This document shows positions 16,997-25,379 of a DNA stretch of 48,325 nt, in pieces. Made by a program: the position numbers and the translations under genes. The stretch lies in contig DATGCX010000298.1 in assembly GCA_035311445.1 (NCBI GenBank), positions 1 through 48,325 of the forward strand, read 5' to 3'. This DNA is from JAJPKK01 sp035311445. GTDB taxonomy: Bacteria; Pseudomonadota; Alphaproteobacteria; Rhizobiales; Xanthobacteraceae. Each line of letters starts with the position of its first letter. Position 1 is the first letter of the stretch. Under the pieces are notes generated by a model, which did not search any database, was not told the origin of the DNA, and saw nothing but the letters and a program-made list of their open reading frames with translations.

Positions 16997-19003
16997 TCAC
17001 ACCCGCTTCTGCCGGATCTCGGCGAGGCGGATCGGCGGCACCCATGGCTTTTCGGCCCAGCCGACGCCGCGGCGGGCGACTTGCACGTCGAGGAGATAGG
17101 GCTTGCCCTCGACCGTGTGCACCCGCGCCCGCGCCAGTGCCTCACGAAGTTGCGCCGGAGTCTCCACCACCTCGCCATTGACGCCGAAGCCGCGAGCGAT
17201 GTCAGCCATGTTCATGTCGGGATTGCCCAGATAGTCGTGCACGAACTGCCCGGTCTGCACCATGCGGCCGCTCGGCACGTTGGCGACAACGCGGCTGTGC
17301 GGCCCCGAATAGGCGTGATTGTTGTAGACCACGACGATGACTGGCAGCTCAAGCCGCGCCATATTCCACAGCGCCGTCGGGCCGAAAATAAAGGAGCCAT
17401 CGCCGACCAGGCAGATGACCTGCTGGTTCGGCCGCGCCAGCTTGACGCCGGCTGCGGTGCCGACTCCCGAGCCGAGATGGGAGCCGTAATAGAAGAACAG
17501 TTCGCGTCCCCCTCGCGGGTCGAAATCGAAGCTGTGCATCGCAACCGAGCCAGCCTCGTGGACGATAATCGCGTCGGGATCGGAGAATTTTGCGATTTCG
17601 TAGGTGACACGATCGGCGATCAGCGGGCTGTTGTCCCACTCGGGATTGTTGACGACGAGCGCCCGCAACGTGCGCGCCTGCTCGGCGAATTTCCTTACCT
17701 CCGCGGCGCGCTCGTGCGCCTTGGCCTTGAGCGCGGGCGTCATCAGCTGCTCGACCGCCGCGTAGAGATCGTCGAGCCCGAGCGCCACGTCGGCGACCAG
17801 CGGCACCTCGGTGAGCATCACATTGCCCATGCTGGCAAAGTCGATGCGCATGTCAATGAACTTTGGCCCGCGCGGCACGATCGGGGCGGCGCCGTTATGC
17901 TGGAACTTGTTGCCCACGTTGATGACGACATCCGGATTCTTTGGGAATGTCAGGGAGGCGAGATTGGCGGCGGGCGTGTTGCCGACCCACAGCGGATGCG
18001 TCTCTGGGAAATTGGCGTATAATTGACGTACCTGCGTCACCGGCATGCCCAACAGCTCGGCGAGCTTTACGGCCGTGACTGCCGCCTTGGCCCTGTAGAT
18101 TTCGTCGCCGACGATCAGAAGCGGCATGCGGGCTTCGACCAGCAACTTGGCGGCCTGCGCGACCTCGTCCGGGTTCGGGCGCACCCGCATGCGCGGGTCG
18201 AACTGCTGCTGAGCGATGATATCGGTGCGCACCCGGTCGTCGTTGTAGTCGGAATGCCAGGAGATGTAGGCGGGGCCGAATGGCGGCGTCCACGCAGCCT
18301 TGAAGGCGCGGCGTACGGTCTCCGGGATCATGTCGGGGCGGCGTGCCAGCCATGTGTATTTCGTGATCGGCTGCGCGAGTTGCTCCTGGTTGGCGACCTC
18401 CTCAAAACCATCACGGCCGGCGCGGCGCGACTGGTCGGTCCGATAGGAATAGACGACGAGCGGTGTTTGCTCTTTCCAGGCGTTGAAGATCTGGCCCATG
18501 GCGTTCACCATGCCGACCACGCCGGCCTGCATCACCACGGCCGGTTCGCCCGAGGCCTTGATATAGCCCGCTGCCATTGCGGCTCCCGGTCCCTCATGGG
18601 GCGTGAGTACGTATTTGAGTTGCGCCCGGTCGACCAGCGCCTCGTAGAACTGGGCGTCTTCGCTCGCCGAATTGCCGAAAACGTATTTCACCCCGCAGGC
18701 GATGAGTTGCTCCGCGAAAGCGGCACCGCCCGTGCCCTGGAACGGCTTCACGCCCGCGATGGCGGACGGCGCGCGCGCGGGCGCATCGGCATCGTGCGGC
18801 AGGTACGGTACCGGCGCAGTGGCATTGCCCTGCGGCGTATATGGCGTTGTGGTGGTGCCCGCGCCCTGGGCGAGGCTCACAGAAGTAACGGCGCCGAGAA
18901 CCGATTGAGCCGCGGTGGCCGTCAGACCGGCCTTGGTCAAGCCGTTGACGAAACCCCGCCGTGAAATCGAATGCGACAAATACTGGGCCACAAGCTCTCG
19001 CAT
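16997..19003 (-). CDS. thiamine-diphosphate enzyme (acetolactate synthase / benzoylformate decarboxylase-like) with Tat signal
   Basis: 668 residues. The N-terminus has a twin-arginine motif, S14-R-R-G-F18, then a hydrophobic stretch (GLTATAAQSVLGAVTSVSLAQ). TPP family features follow: catalytic Glu in PHEGPGAAMAAGY, a central domain, and the TPP/Mg motif GDGSFIFG ... VVYNN in the last third. Relatives are cytosolic decarboxylases or carboligases of 2-oxo acids. Tat exports folded, cofactor-loaded proteins, so export with bound TPP is feasible. ATG 19003 has GGAGAG upstream; an earlier start (19069) would overlap the preceding cytochrome gene. Genes for c-type cytochromes lie 16 nt upstream and 86 nt downstream, suggesting a periplasmic oxidative decarboxylase passing electrons to haem. 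No FAD domain is obvious. Function is inferred. Confidence 0.85.
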   Translation of the reverse strand: MRELVAQYLSHSISRRGFVNGLTKAGLTATAAQSVLGAVTSVSLAQGAGTTTTPYTPQGNATAPVPYLPHDADAPARAPSAIAGVKPFQGTGGAAFAEQLIACGVKYVFGNSASEDAQFYEALVDRAQLKYVLTPHEGPGAAMAAGYIKASGEPAVVMQAGVVGMVNAMGQIFNAWKEQTPLVVYSYRTDQSRRAGRDGFEEVANQEQLAQPITKYTWLARRPDMIPETVRRAFKAAWTPPFGPAYISWHSDYNDDRVRTDIIAQQQFDPRMRVRPNPDEVAQAAKLLVEARMPLLIVGDEIYRAKAAVTAVKLAELLGMPVTQVRQLYANFPETHPLWVGNTPAANLASLTFPKNPDVVINVGNKFQHNGAAPIVPRGPKFIDMRIDFASMGNVMLTEVPLVADVALGLDDLYAAVEQLMTPALKAKAHERAAEVRKFAEQARTLRALVVNNPEWDNSPLIADRVTYEIAKFSDPDAIIVHEAGSVAMHSFDFDPRGGRELFFYYGSHLGSGVGTAAGVKLARPNQQVICLVGDGSFIFGPTALWNMARLELPVIVVVYNNHAYSGPHSRVVANVPSGRMVQTGQFVHDYLGNPDMNMADIARGFGVNGEVVETPAQLREALARARVHTVEGKPYLLDVQVARRGVGWAEKPWVPPIRLAEIRQKRV

Positions 19004-19019
19004 GGTCACTCTCCAATCG

Positions 19020-19322
19020 TCAACGCGGCGGGGCCGCCGGCTTTGCGGCGGTCCCGTATTCTGCGCCAAGATAATCAGCCATCACCTTGATTTCCTCCGG
19101 CGTCCATAACGCGCCCCGGCCGACCATGCGGTAGATCGTGGCTTCCCAGGCACGGCGGTCTTGGCGCTGATCACGGAACATCGCATCGGTATGGCACTGG
19201 AAGCACTTGCTCAATACCACGGCACGACCGGGATGCTGAGGCGCAGCATCCTGGGCCAATACCGGCGCGGCCAACACCAGTCCACCCCACATGAAGCCAG
19301 TTGCGAGCAGCAGGAATTTCAT
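19020..19322 (-). CDS. small monohaem cytochrome c upstream of the TPP enzyme
   Basis: 100 residues with a signal peptide (cut after VLAQ) and one haem site, C40-F-Q-C-H44. IYRMVGRGALWTPEEIKVMADYLGAEYG is like the C-terminal helix of small cytochromes such as sulfite- or alcohol-dehydrogenase partners, with Met as possible sixth ligand. It is first of the minus-strand set and ends 16 nt before the TPP enzyme start. Probable role: periplasmic electron acceptor. Divergent from the NHL gene. Confidence 0.85.
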   Translation of the reverse strand: MKFLLLATGFMWGGLVLAAPVLAQDAAPQHPGRAVVLSKCFQCHTDAMFRDQRQDRRAWEATIYRMVGRGALWTPEEIKVMADYLGAEYGTAAKPAAPPR

Positions 19323-19655
19323 TCCACATCTCCCATTGACGGCTTGACGGCCGCCGGGGCCGGGTGGCCCACCGTGGCGACCGGAACCTCACCCGTTTTG
19401 CGCCATGGTAAAGGATCGGTCAGGTTTCGGCCAGCCGGCACGACCGTTGGAACGCGCAGCCGTCTCGACGTTGTACGCAGTGAGCGAGCGCTGGAAACCG
19501 AGGAAATTCGTGTATTTTCTGCTCGCTCCGCGGAGCCGGAATTGTCATATTCATGATTCGCCGGCACAGCTCGTCTGCGTGAGGTCGAATCGTCGCGCTT
19601 AAGCGAATCGGACGTACGCCGGTTGCGATGCGAGAATAAAAAAGGGAGGAATTGC
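19323..19655. other. divergent promoter region
   Basis: 333 bp between the cytochrome c (minus) and NHL (plus) starts. I see no gene or clear hairpin and no confident promoter hexamers. The shared region suggests joint control of the two transcription units. A good ribosome site (GGGAGGA, 19644-19650) precedes the NHL gene. Confidence 0.45.
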
Positions 19656-20693
19656 ATGTCACGTCAACTTGGATGGAGCGTGCTTGCATGCGCCGCCGTG
19701 ATGGCAGCGATCGCGCTGGCCAGAACACCCGCCATGGCGCAAGCTGACGACCCGAACGGCGCGCCCAATCCTTATCAGCTCGAGCCCGGATGGCTGAAGA
19801 TGCCGGAGGGTCGCAAGATGGGCGAAGCGATCAGCGTCGACGTTGACCGCGACGGCAGGAGCATCTGGGTGTTTGATCGCTGCGGCGGCACCGAATGCAC
19901 CGACTCCATGCTCAACCCGATCGAGAAATTCGATGCATCGGGAAAATTCGTCCGCGGCTTCGGCGAGGGCATGTTCAATCGCCCCCACGGCTTCCATGTG
20001 GACCGCGACGGCAATATCTGGGCCACCGACCAGATCGGCAAACACGGCAAGGGCCACCAGGTTTTCAAGTTCGGCCCGGAAGGCAAGGTCCTGCTGGCGC
20101 TCGGCAAGCCCGGCGTCGCCGGCAGCGGCCCCGACACGTTCAATTCGCCGACCGATGTGGCGGTTGCGCCGAACGGTGACATCTTCGTGAGCGACGGCCA
20201 CGGCGGCAACACCAATGCCCGCATCGTGAAATTCTCCAAAGACGGCAAGTTCATCAAGGAATGGGGCAAGCGCGGCGCCGGTCCCGGCGAATTCGCCCTC
20301 AATCATTCGCTTGCCTTCGACTCCGCCGGCCAGCTGTTTGTCGCCGACCGTGGCAACAACCGCATCGAGATTTTCGACCAGGACGGAAATTTCATCGCCG
20401 AGTGGAAGCAGTTCGGCCGGCCGAGCGGCATCTTTATCGACAAGAGCGACATCCTCTATGCGACCGACTCAGAATCGAACCAGGCCCAGAACCCCGGCTT
20501 CCGGCGTGGCGTACGCATCGGCAGCGTCAAGGACGGCAAAGTGATCGCGTTTATTCCGGACCCGACTCCGGTCCACGAAGGGACCGGGCCCGGCACGTCG
20601 AGTTGGGGCGAGGGTGTCACGGCAGACGATGCCGGCAATGTCTATGTCGGGATGAATGCCACAAAGACCGTGGAGAAGTACGTGAAGAAATAG
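19656..20693 (+). CDS. secreted NHL-repeat beta-propeller protein
   Basis: 345 residues with a signal peptide (to about AMAQ). Five or six NHL-like repeats are visible (NRPHGFHVDRDGNIWATD, NSPTDVAVAPNGDIFVSDG, LNHSLAFDSAGQLFVADRGNNRIEIFD, GRPSGIFIDKSDILYATD). This layout is close to peptidyl-glycine amidating-lyase-like and SMP-30-like propellers that bind metals or small ligands. Catalytic identity cannot be fixed. Transcribed away from the cytochrome/TPP set. The nearby haem-propeller protein at 25380 suggests a shared periplasmic theme. Confidence 0.8.
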   Translation: MSRQLGWSVLACAAVMAAIALARTPAMAQADDPNGAPNPYQLEPGWLKMPEGRKMGEAISVDVDRDGRSIWVFDRCGGTECTDSMLNPIEKFDASGKFVRGFGEGMFNRPHGFHVDRDGNIWATDQIGKHGKGHQVFKFGPEGKVLLALGKPGVAGSGPDTFNSPTDVAVAPNGDIFVSDGHGGNTNARIVKFSKDGKFIKEWGKRGAGPGEFALNHSLAFDSAGQLFVADRGNNRIEIFDQDGNFIAEWKQFGRPSGIFIDKSDILYATDSESNQAQNPGFRRGVRIGSVKDGKVIAFIPDPTPVHEGTGPGTSSWGEGVTADDAGNVYVGMNATKTVEKYVKK

Positions 20694-20819
20694 GTCGCTC
20701 CTGCGGGCCGCCGTAGTTTATGGCTCGCGGCGCTAAACGTGGGATCACTATGCCAACCGAGGCATCGCCGGGTTAGATCGATGCGGTGAAGCGATTGCAT
20801 TGAAGCGGGGACCCGGCAC

Positions 20820-21584
20820 GTGGCATCGACATCCCAAGGCGAACTCTCCGGACAGGTGGCGCTCGTCACCGGCGGCGTGCGGCGGATCGGCCGTGCCATT
20901 GCGCTGACGCTCGCACGCGAAGGCGCCGCCGTCGCGGTCAACGCGAAGTCCTCGCGTGACGAGGCCGCCGAAACCGTGCGGGAGATCGAGGCCATAGGCG
21001 GCACCGCGCGCGCCATCATGGGTGATGTGACCGACGAGGCCGAGGTTGCTCGCATGGCTAAAGAAATCGGCGCCACGCTTGGCCCGGTCGACGTCCTGAT
21101 CAACAACGCCGCCGTCCGGCGCGATGACATTTTCACCGCCATGACGTTTGCGGACTGGCGCCTCGTCATGGCGGCGATACTCGACGGTGCATTTCTGTGC
21201 AGTCGCGCCGTCATTCCGGGCATGCTCGCCAAGCGCCGCGGCACCATCATCAACATCGGCGGCGTCACCGGCCACACCGGCGCTTCGGGCCGAGCTCATG
21301 TGGTGACCGCGAAAGCCGGTCTCGTCGGGCTCACCAAGGCACTTGCGGTCGAATTCGGCGGCAATGGCATCACGGTGAACTGCGTCGTGCCCGGGCGCAT
21401 CGGCGGGCCGCGTTCGCCGAACTCCGGCAAGGGCGGCGTCATCCCGGGCGGCGGCCATCCGCTGGTCGGCCACGATGGCGAGCCTCAGGATATCGCCGCC
21501 GCCGTGAAGCTCCTGTGCTCGCCCGGCGGGCGCTACATCACCGGGCAGACCATCCACGTCAGCGGCGGGATTTATCTGCCATAG
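20820..21584 (+). CDS. short-chain dehydrogenase/reductase lacking the catalytic Ser and Tyr
   Basis: 254 residues from GTG 20820. The Rossmann motif TGGVRRIGRAIA, the NNAAVRR Asn motif and a FabG-like C-terminus (GRYITGQTIHVSGGIYLP) are present. Aligned by eye to FabG, the catalytic Ser of the IGS-V segment is Gly (INIGGVTG) and the Tyr of YxxxK is Val (VVTAK); the Lys remains. So normal SDR proton relay chemistry is unlikely. It may have another mechanism, bind cofactor only, or be a partner of another subunit. No frameshift is seen. Downstream lies a palindrome and then the convergent PrpD-type gene. Confidence 0.85.
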   Translation: MASTSQGELSGQVALVTGGVRRIGRAIALTLAREGAAVAVNAKSSRDEAAETVREIEAIGGTARAIMGDVTDEAEVARMAKEIGATLGPVDVLINNAAVRRDDIFTAMTFADWRLVMAAILDGAFLCSRAVIPGMLAKRRGTIINIGGVTGHTGASGRAHVVTAKAGLVGLTKALAVEFGGNGITVNCVVPGRIGGPRSPNSGKGGVIPGGGHPLVGHDGEPQDIAAAVKLLCSPGGRYITGQTIHVSGGIYLP

Positions 21585-21592
21585 GGGGACTC

Positions 21593-21649
21593 TGGACCAC
21601 GGGCGTCTCGCCCGCTTTTATTAAGGGCGGGCGGGACGCCCGCGGTCCA
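21593..21649. repeat. palindrome (family F), left copy; possible bidirectional terminator
   Basis: GGACCACGGGCGTCTCGCCCGC and its inverted partner GGGCGGGACGCCCGCGGTCC, with a T/A-rich loop (TTTTATTAA). It sits between the convergent SDR and PrpD stops. A strong stem, but no T run outside it. The partner copy is at 23197-23258. Confidence 0.75.
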
Positions 21650-21654
21650 TTTCC

Positions 21655-23172
21655 CTACGCCTGCAACAGCCGTCGCAGTCCGGACACGGGGCCGAACTTG
21701 TCGAGGTTGTAGACCGCTGCGATAAGCTCCTTCGCCCGGCCGTCGCCCAGAATTGGCGCCATCAGATCGAGCGCCTTGGCAGCGACTTCGTCAGCATTCA
21801 TGGGATTGCCGGGCGTGCCGCGCACCTCGTAGGTGCGGTGGTTCAGCGTGCGGCCGTCCGTGGTCTCGATCGTCACAATCGCCTGGCGCGCCGGTACTGC
21901 TGTCACGAGTTCCTGGTTTGGCACCGCCTCTACAAGCCTGCGCACCGCCAGCACCTTGGGGTCGCTCATGCGGGCTTGGTCATGAATGCTGGCGAAGGTC
22001 GCGCCGCCGTCGACGATCATCATGGCGACGAGGTGCTGCAGGCAGATGTCCGAGATGGTGCGGTTGTCGACGATGTGCAGCCGGTCCGCCGGCATGTCCA
22101 CCACGATGCGCTTGATCTTGCCGGCGCGCACGGCCGGATCCTCGAGCAGCACTGTGACGGAGTCGAGCACCGATTGCAGCGGCGAGCCGACGGTCCATTT
22201 CTTGATCGACGTGTTCATGATCTCGTAGCGCGTGCCGAGTTCGGCGACCAGCTCGCCCGGCACCGGTTTCTCGCCGCCGACCGCGGTGAACAGGTTCTTG
22301 TTACCGCTCAGGAAATCGTCGACGCCGGTGAAACCCGACGCGATCATGGTCGCCGCCGTCACGCCGTTGCGCGCACCCATGCCGCCGAAATCGAATGCCT
22401 TCTCCACGTGCTCGCGGTCGCGCTCCCAATAAGGAACGCCTGAGGACTGCTGGGCCGCGAAGGAGAACGCGTGGCGCACCTGGGTCGGATCGAGCCGCAG
22501 CATCGAGGATGCCGCAGCGGTCGCGCCGAATGTGGTCGAGAGACTGTGGGTGCTGTTGCGCTCGGTATAGAGCTTGCCGAAGCCGAGCGAGAAGATCAGC
22601 CGCGCCCCGATGTCGTAGCCGAGCGCGACGGCGCGCAGCAGCTCGTTGCCGCTGCGGCCGGCCATCTCGGCAGTTGCAAGGGCCGCCGGCACGATGCCGC
22701 AGCCCGGATGAAAGCGGCCGCGCAAATGCGAATCGTCGGTCTCGTCGCCATGGGCCGCCATGCCGTTGGCGAGTGCCGCATTGACGCTTGAGGTCAGGAT
22801 GCCGGTGCCGATCACGGTCGCCTGGGACTTGCCGCCGAGGCTGTCCACATAGCGGGCTGCCAATTCGCCGGCTTTGAGCCGCGAGCCCGAGACCATCGCC
22901 GCAATGGTGTCGAGGGTGTGCAGCTTGGTCTTGGCGACGACCTCGGGCGGCATGTCGCGCTCGAGGGTTTTGGCCACATATTCGCAGAGCGCTGTCGTCA
23001 TCGGGGAGATCGGCTGGTCCGCGGCGGGCTCCTCACCTTCTGCAGCGGCCTTCCCGGCCGGCGCGACGGCAACCTGGGCAATCGACGGCCCTGCGGCAAT
23101 CGCGTTCGACAAAATCGCCGCGCCGCTCGCATTGATCAGCCAGCGCCTGGTGTGATCCGGATTATCGCTCAT
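21655..23172 (-). CDS. MmgE/PrpD family protein with Tat-like N-terminus
   Basis: 505 residues. After a ~60-residue N-terminal extension the all-helical MmgE/PrpD domain is plain (HTLDTIAAMVSGSRLKAGELAARYV, NGMAAHGDETDDSHLRGRFHPGCGIVPAAL, NTSIKKWTVGSPLQSVLDSV). Known members are cytosolic (2-methylcitrate dehydratase, aconitate decarboxylase), but here the extension reads HTRRWLINASGAAILSNAIAAGPSIAQ, like a Tat signal. ATG 23172 follows GGAGG; an ATG four codons upstream overlaps that ribosome site. Palindromes of family F flank the gene on both sides. Likely reaction: dehydration or decarboxylation of a tricarboxylate-like compound, possibly outside the cytoplasm. Confidence 0.85.
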   Translation of the reverse strand: MSDNPDHTRRWLINASGAAILSNAIAAGPSIAQVAVAPAGKAAAEGEEPAADQPISPMTTALCEYVAKTLERDMPPEVVAKTKLHTLDTIAAMVSGSRLKAGELAARYVDSLGGKSQATVIGTGILTSSVNAALANGMAAHGDETDDSHLRGRFHPGCGIVPAALATAEMAGRSGNELLRAVALGYDIGARLIFSLGFGKLYTERNSTHSLSTTFGATAAASSMLRLDPTQVRHAFSFAAQQSSGVPYWERDREHVEKAFDFGGMGARNGVTAATMIASGFTGVDDFLSGNKNLFTAVGGEKPVPGELVAELGTRYEIMNTSIKKWTVGSPLQSVLDSVTVLLEDPAVRAGKIKRIVVDMPADRLHIVDNRTISDICLQHLVAMMIVDGGATFASIHDQARMSDPKVLAVRRLVEAVPNQELVTAVPARQAIVTIETTDGRTLNHRTYEVRGTPGNPMNADEVAAKALDLMAPILGDGRAKELIAAVYNLDKFGPVSGLRRLLQA

Positions 23173-23196
23173 GGCGTCCTCCACCGAAATCGTTTC

Positions 23197-23258
23197 TGGG
23201 ACCGCGGGCGTCCCGCACGCACTTCTTCAAGAAGAGCGGGCGGGACGCCCGCGGTCCA
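23197..23258. repeat. palindrome (family F), right copy
   Basis: GGGACCGCGGGCGTCCCGC pairs with GCGGGACGCCCGCGGTCC around a CTTCTTCAAGAAG loop (itself a small palindrome). It lies in the divergent promoter region between the PrpD-type gene (minus) and the CoA ligase (plus). Confidence 0.75.
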
Positions 23259-23314
23259 GCAAAAGTCTACGCTGCGAACTTCCACGATGCCAGCCGTCAC
23301 GATAAAAAGGAAAA

Positions 23315-25066
23315 ATGCGCGATGTTTTACCATGCGACGCCGGGCCCGGTCTCATCAGGGAATGGATCGACCGGGCCGCGCGGCTGCGCCCGGACAACCC
23401 CTATATCGTGTCGGTCGACGACGGCCGCGTGATCACGTTCGGGGAATTTGCCGGCCTCGTGCGCCGGATCGGAAGCTTCCTGGCTCGCGCCGAGATCGTC
23501 ACCAACGACCGCATCGCGCTCTTCGCTAATAACTCGATCGAGCACGCGGCCTGCTATATCGGCGTCATGGCGTATGGGGCCACTATCTGCACGGTCCACG
23601 TGGAGATGAACCGGCGCCACCTCGGCAGCATCATGGCGCAGCTCAAGCCGCGGCTCGCGCTTTATGATGATGACCTTGTGCTGGACGACGTTCTAGAGGG
23701 AGTGCCGCCCATCGCAGGCGCTGGCTTACGCCGTGACAGCGCCGCGAACTCCTCCCCTCCCCCTTGTGGGGAGGGGTCGGGGGTGGGGGTCGAGGAGTGG
23801 GACAAGGCGGTGCCCCCGCGGCACGACCCCCCACCCCAACCCTCCCCCACAAGGGGGGAGGGAGTCGCTGCGGTCAGGCCGGGGCGCAGCTCAGCGGCGG
23901 CATCCTGTCTTCGCCTCGGCCGCTGGGATTCGCCAGCGTCGGGCACGTTGTTTGCATCAGTCGAAGAGTGCGATCCGGGCGGCGCCTACGTGTCGCAAAC
24001 CACTGCACGCGACGATGCCGTCATCCTGTTCACCTCGGGCACCACCGATCGCCCCAAGGGCGTCGTGCTGAGCTACCGCGAGCAGATCGGCAACGTCGTG
24101 CCGATGGCCGACGGTTTCGGCCTGTCGGCCGCCGATCGCATCTACGATTTCCGCTCGTTCAACTGGGCATCGGCACAGCTGTTCGGCGTTCTGGGGTCGC
24201 TGTACCGCGGCGCCACACTGGTCATGGCGAAGCGATTCTCCGCGTCGCGTTTCTTCGATCACGTACGTGAGCACGGCGTCACAGTCGCGGCCGGCAATCC
24301 GACCACCATCAGCATGCTGCTCGGCGCCGGCCATGCGGTCCGCGCCAGCGACGTGCCGACCTTGCGTTTCATCACATCAAGCTCGGCGCCGCTCCTGGAA
24401 CAGGAGTGGCGGCGTTTCGAAGAGCGCTTCGGCATCCCGGTGGCGCAAAGCTATGGCAGCAGCGAAACCGCCTGGATCGCCATCAATCCGGGCCGCGATC
24501 GGCGCTTCGGCACCGTTGGCCGGCCGCTCGCCTATCAACGGGTGGCCATTGTGGATTTGAAAGGACGCCGTCTGCCGCCCGGTGAAACCGGCGAGGTCGA
24601 GCTCGGTGCCTGGGACGACAGCACGTACCGTTATCTCGACGCCGACGGCGCCATTCGGGTGAACAGTCGCGGCCGGATGCGCACTGGCGACATCGGCTAC
24701 CTCGACACTGACGGATTCCTGCATCTCACCGGTCGCGAGAAGGACCTCATCATCCGGGGCGGCGTCAACATTTCTCCCGTCGAGATCGACAGCATCCTGA
24801 TGCAGCGCGCCGAAATCGCCGAGGCCGCAACGATCGGCGTCCCGGATAACGTATGGGGCGAGGAGGTGGTAAGCTACGTGGTGCTGCGGCCGGGCGAACC
24901 TTTCATGCCCGACGATCTCATGCGTTACTGTGCCACGCAGCTTCCCGCATTCAAGGCGCCAAAGCAGATCCTCCTGCGCGCGGAATTGCCGAAGAGCGCA
25001 CGAGGCAAGCTCGACCGCAGGGCGCTGGTCGCGGAATGGAGCTGCGCCCATAGCGGTAGTCCGTAG
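23315..25066 (+). CDS. AMP-forming acyl-CoA ligase with in-frame palindrome insertion
   Basis: 583 residues. The ANL-superfamily motifs are complete: FTSGTTDRPKG near 239-249, QSYGSSETAWI, RMRTGDIGYLD, GREKDLIIRGGVNISPVEID and a final ELPKSARGKLDRR with the catalytic Lys. It should activate an organic or aromatic acid with CoA and ATP. Between the N-terminal region and the P-loop lies a Pro/Gly-rich block (about residues 145-195, SSPPPCGEGSGVGVEE ... PPPQPSPTRGEG) encoded by a palindrome of family E; relatives have no such block. The insertion keeps the frame. The stop TAG is part of the GTAG head of the REP unit at 25063. Neighbours suggest an acid-degradation pathway. Confidence 0.9.
   Translation: MRDVLPCDAGPGLIREWIDRAARLRPDNPYIVSVDDGRVITFGEFAGLVRRIGSFLARAEIVTNDRIALFANNSIEHAACYIGVMAYGATICTVHVEMNRRHLGSIMAQLKPRLALYDDDLVLDDVLEGVPPIAGAGLRRDSAANSSPPPCGEGSGVGVEEWDKAVPPRHDPPPQPSPTRGEGVAAVRPGRSSAAASCLRLGRWDSPASGTLFASVEECDPGGAYVSQTTARDDAVILFTSGTTDRPKGVVLSYREQIGNVVPMADGFGLSAADRIYDFRSFNWASAQLFGVLGSLYRGATLVMAKRFSASRFFDHVREHGVTVAAGNPTTISMLLGAGHAVRASDVPTLRFITSSSAPLLEQEWRRFEERFGIPVAQSYGSSETAWIAINPGRDRRFGTVGRPLAYQRVAIVDLKGRRLPPGETGEVELGAWDDSTYRYLDADGAIRVNSRGRMRTGDIGYLDTDGFLHLTGREKDLIIRGGVNISPVEIDSILMQRAEIAEAATIGVPDNVWGEEVVSYVVLRPGEPFMPDDLMRYCATQLPAFKAPKQILLRAELPKSARGKLDRRALVAEWSCAHSGSP
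23751..23873. repeat. family E palindrome inside the CoA ligase gene
   Basis: CCTCCCCTCCCCCTTGTGGG at the left, and CCCTCCCCCACAAGGGGGGA at the right, are inverted copies; the middle also pairs (GGGGGTGGGG / CCCCCCACCCC). Near-identical sequence is at 37957-38137 in ureD. Both strands are rich in Pro/Gly codons, which lets it be read through in frame. Confidence 0.85.
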
Positions 25067-25240
25067 CCCGCATGGAGCGCAGCGGAATGCGGGGACTGCC
25101 TCGCGAGCGGCACCGCGTGCCCCGGATTGCGCGACCGCGCGCCAAGCGCGGTAGCCCGCATTGAGCGCAAGCGAAATGCGGGGCCGCCCAAGCGACTTGC
25201 AGCGTCGTCCCCGGATTTCGCTGCGCTCAATCCGGGCTAC
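25063..25240. repeat. REP cluster (family B, GTAG head)
   Basis: Units: 25063-25093 (GTAG, CCCGCAT arm, ATGCGGG arm), 25151-25182 (GTAG, CCCGCAT, loop TGAGCGCAAGCGAA, ATGCGGG) and an inverted 25210-25240 whose arms are CCCGGAT/ATCCGGG. A partial unit lies near 25120. Head and loop match family A while the arms differ. It sits between the ligase stop and the haem-propeller gene. Confidence 0.9.
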
Positions 25241-25379
25241 AAGGTTCCAACGACGGCGCAAAGTCTATGGATCGGCATGCGAATGCGTGGCAATCTGCGG
25301 GCCCATAACGCCCGTCGCCCGATCGAAATTTTGCGGCGGGGAGCGATCGAGAAACGGATCAAGTGAGAGGAGCCCCGAT

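Noticed and set aside
21655..23258. Family F flanks plus the PrpD gene as a composite transposon
   Set aside because: No transposase or target duplication; kept only as a finding to check.
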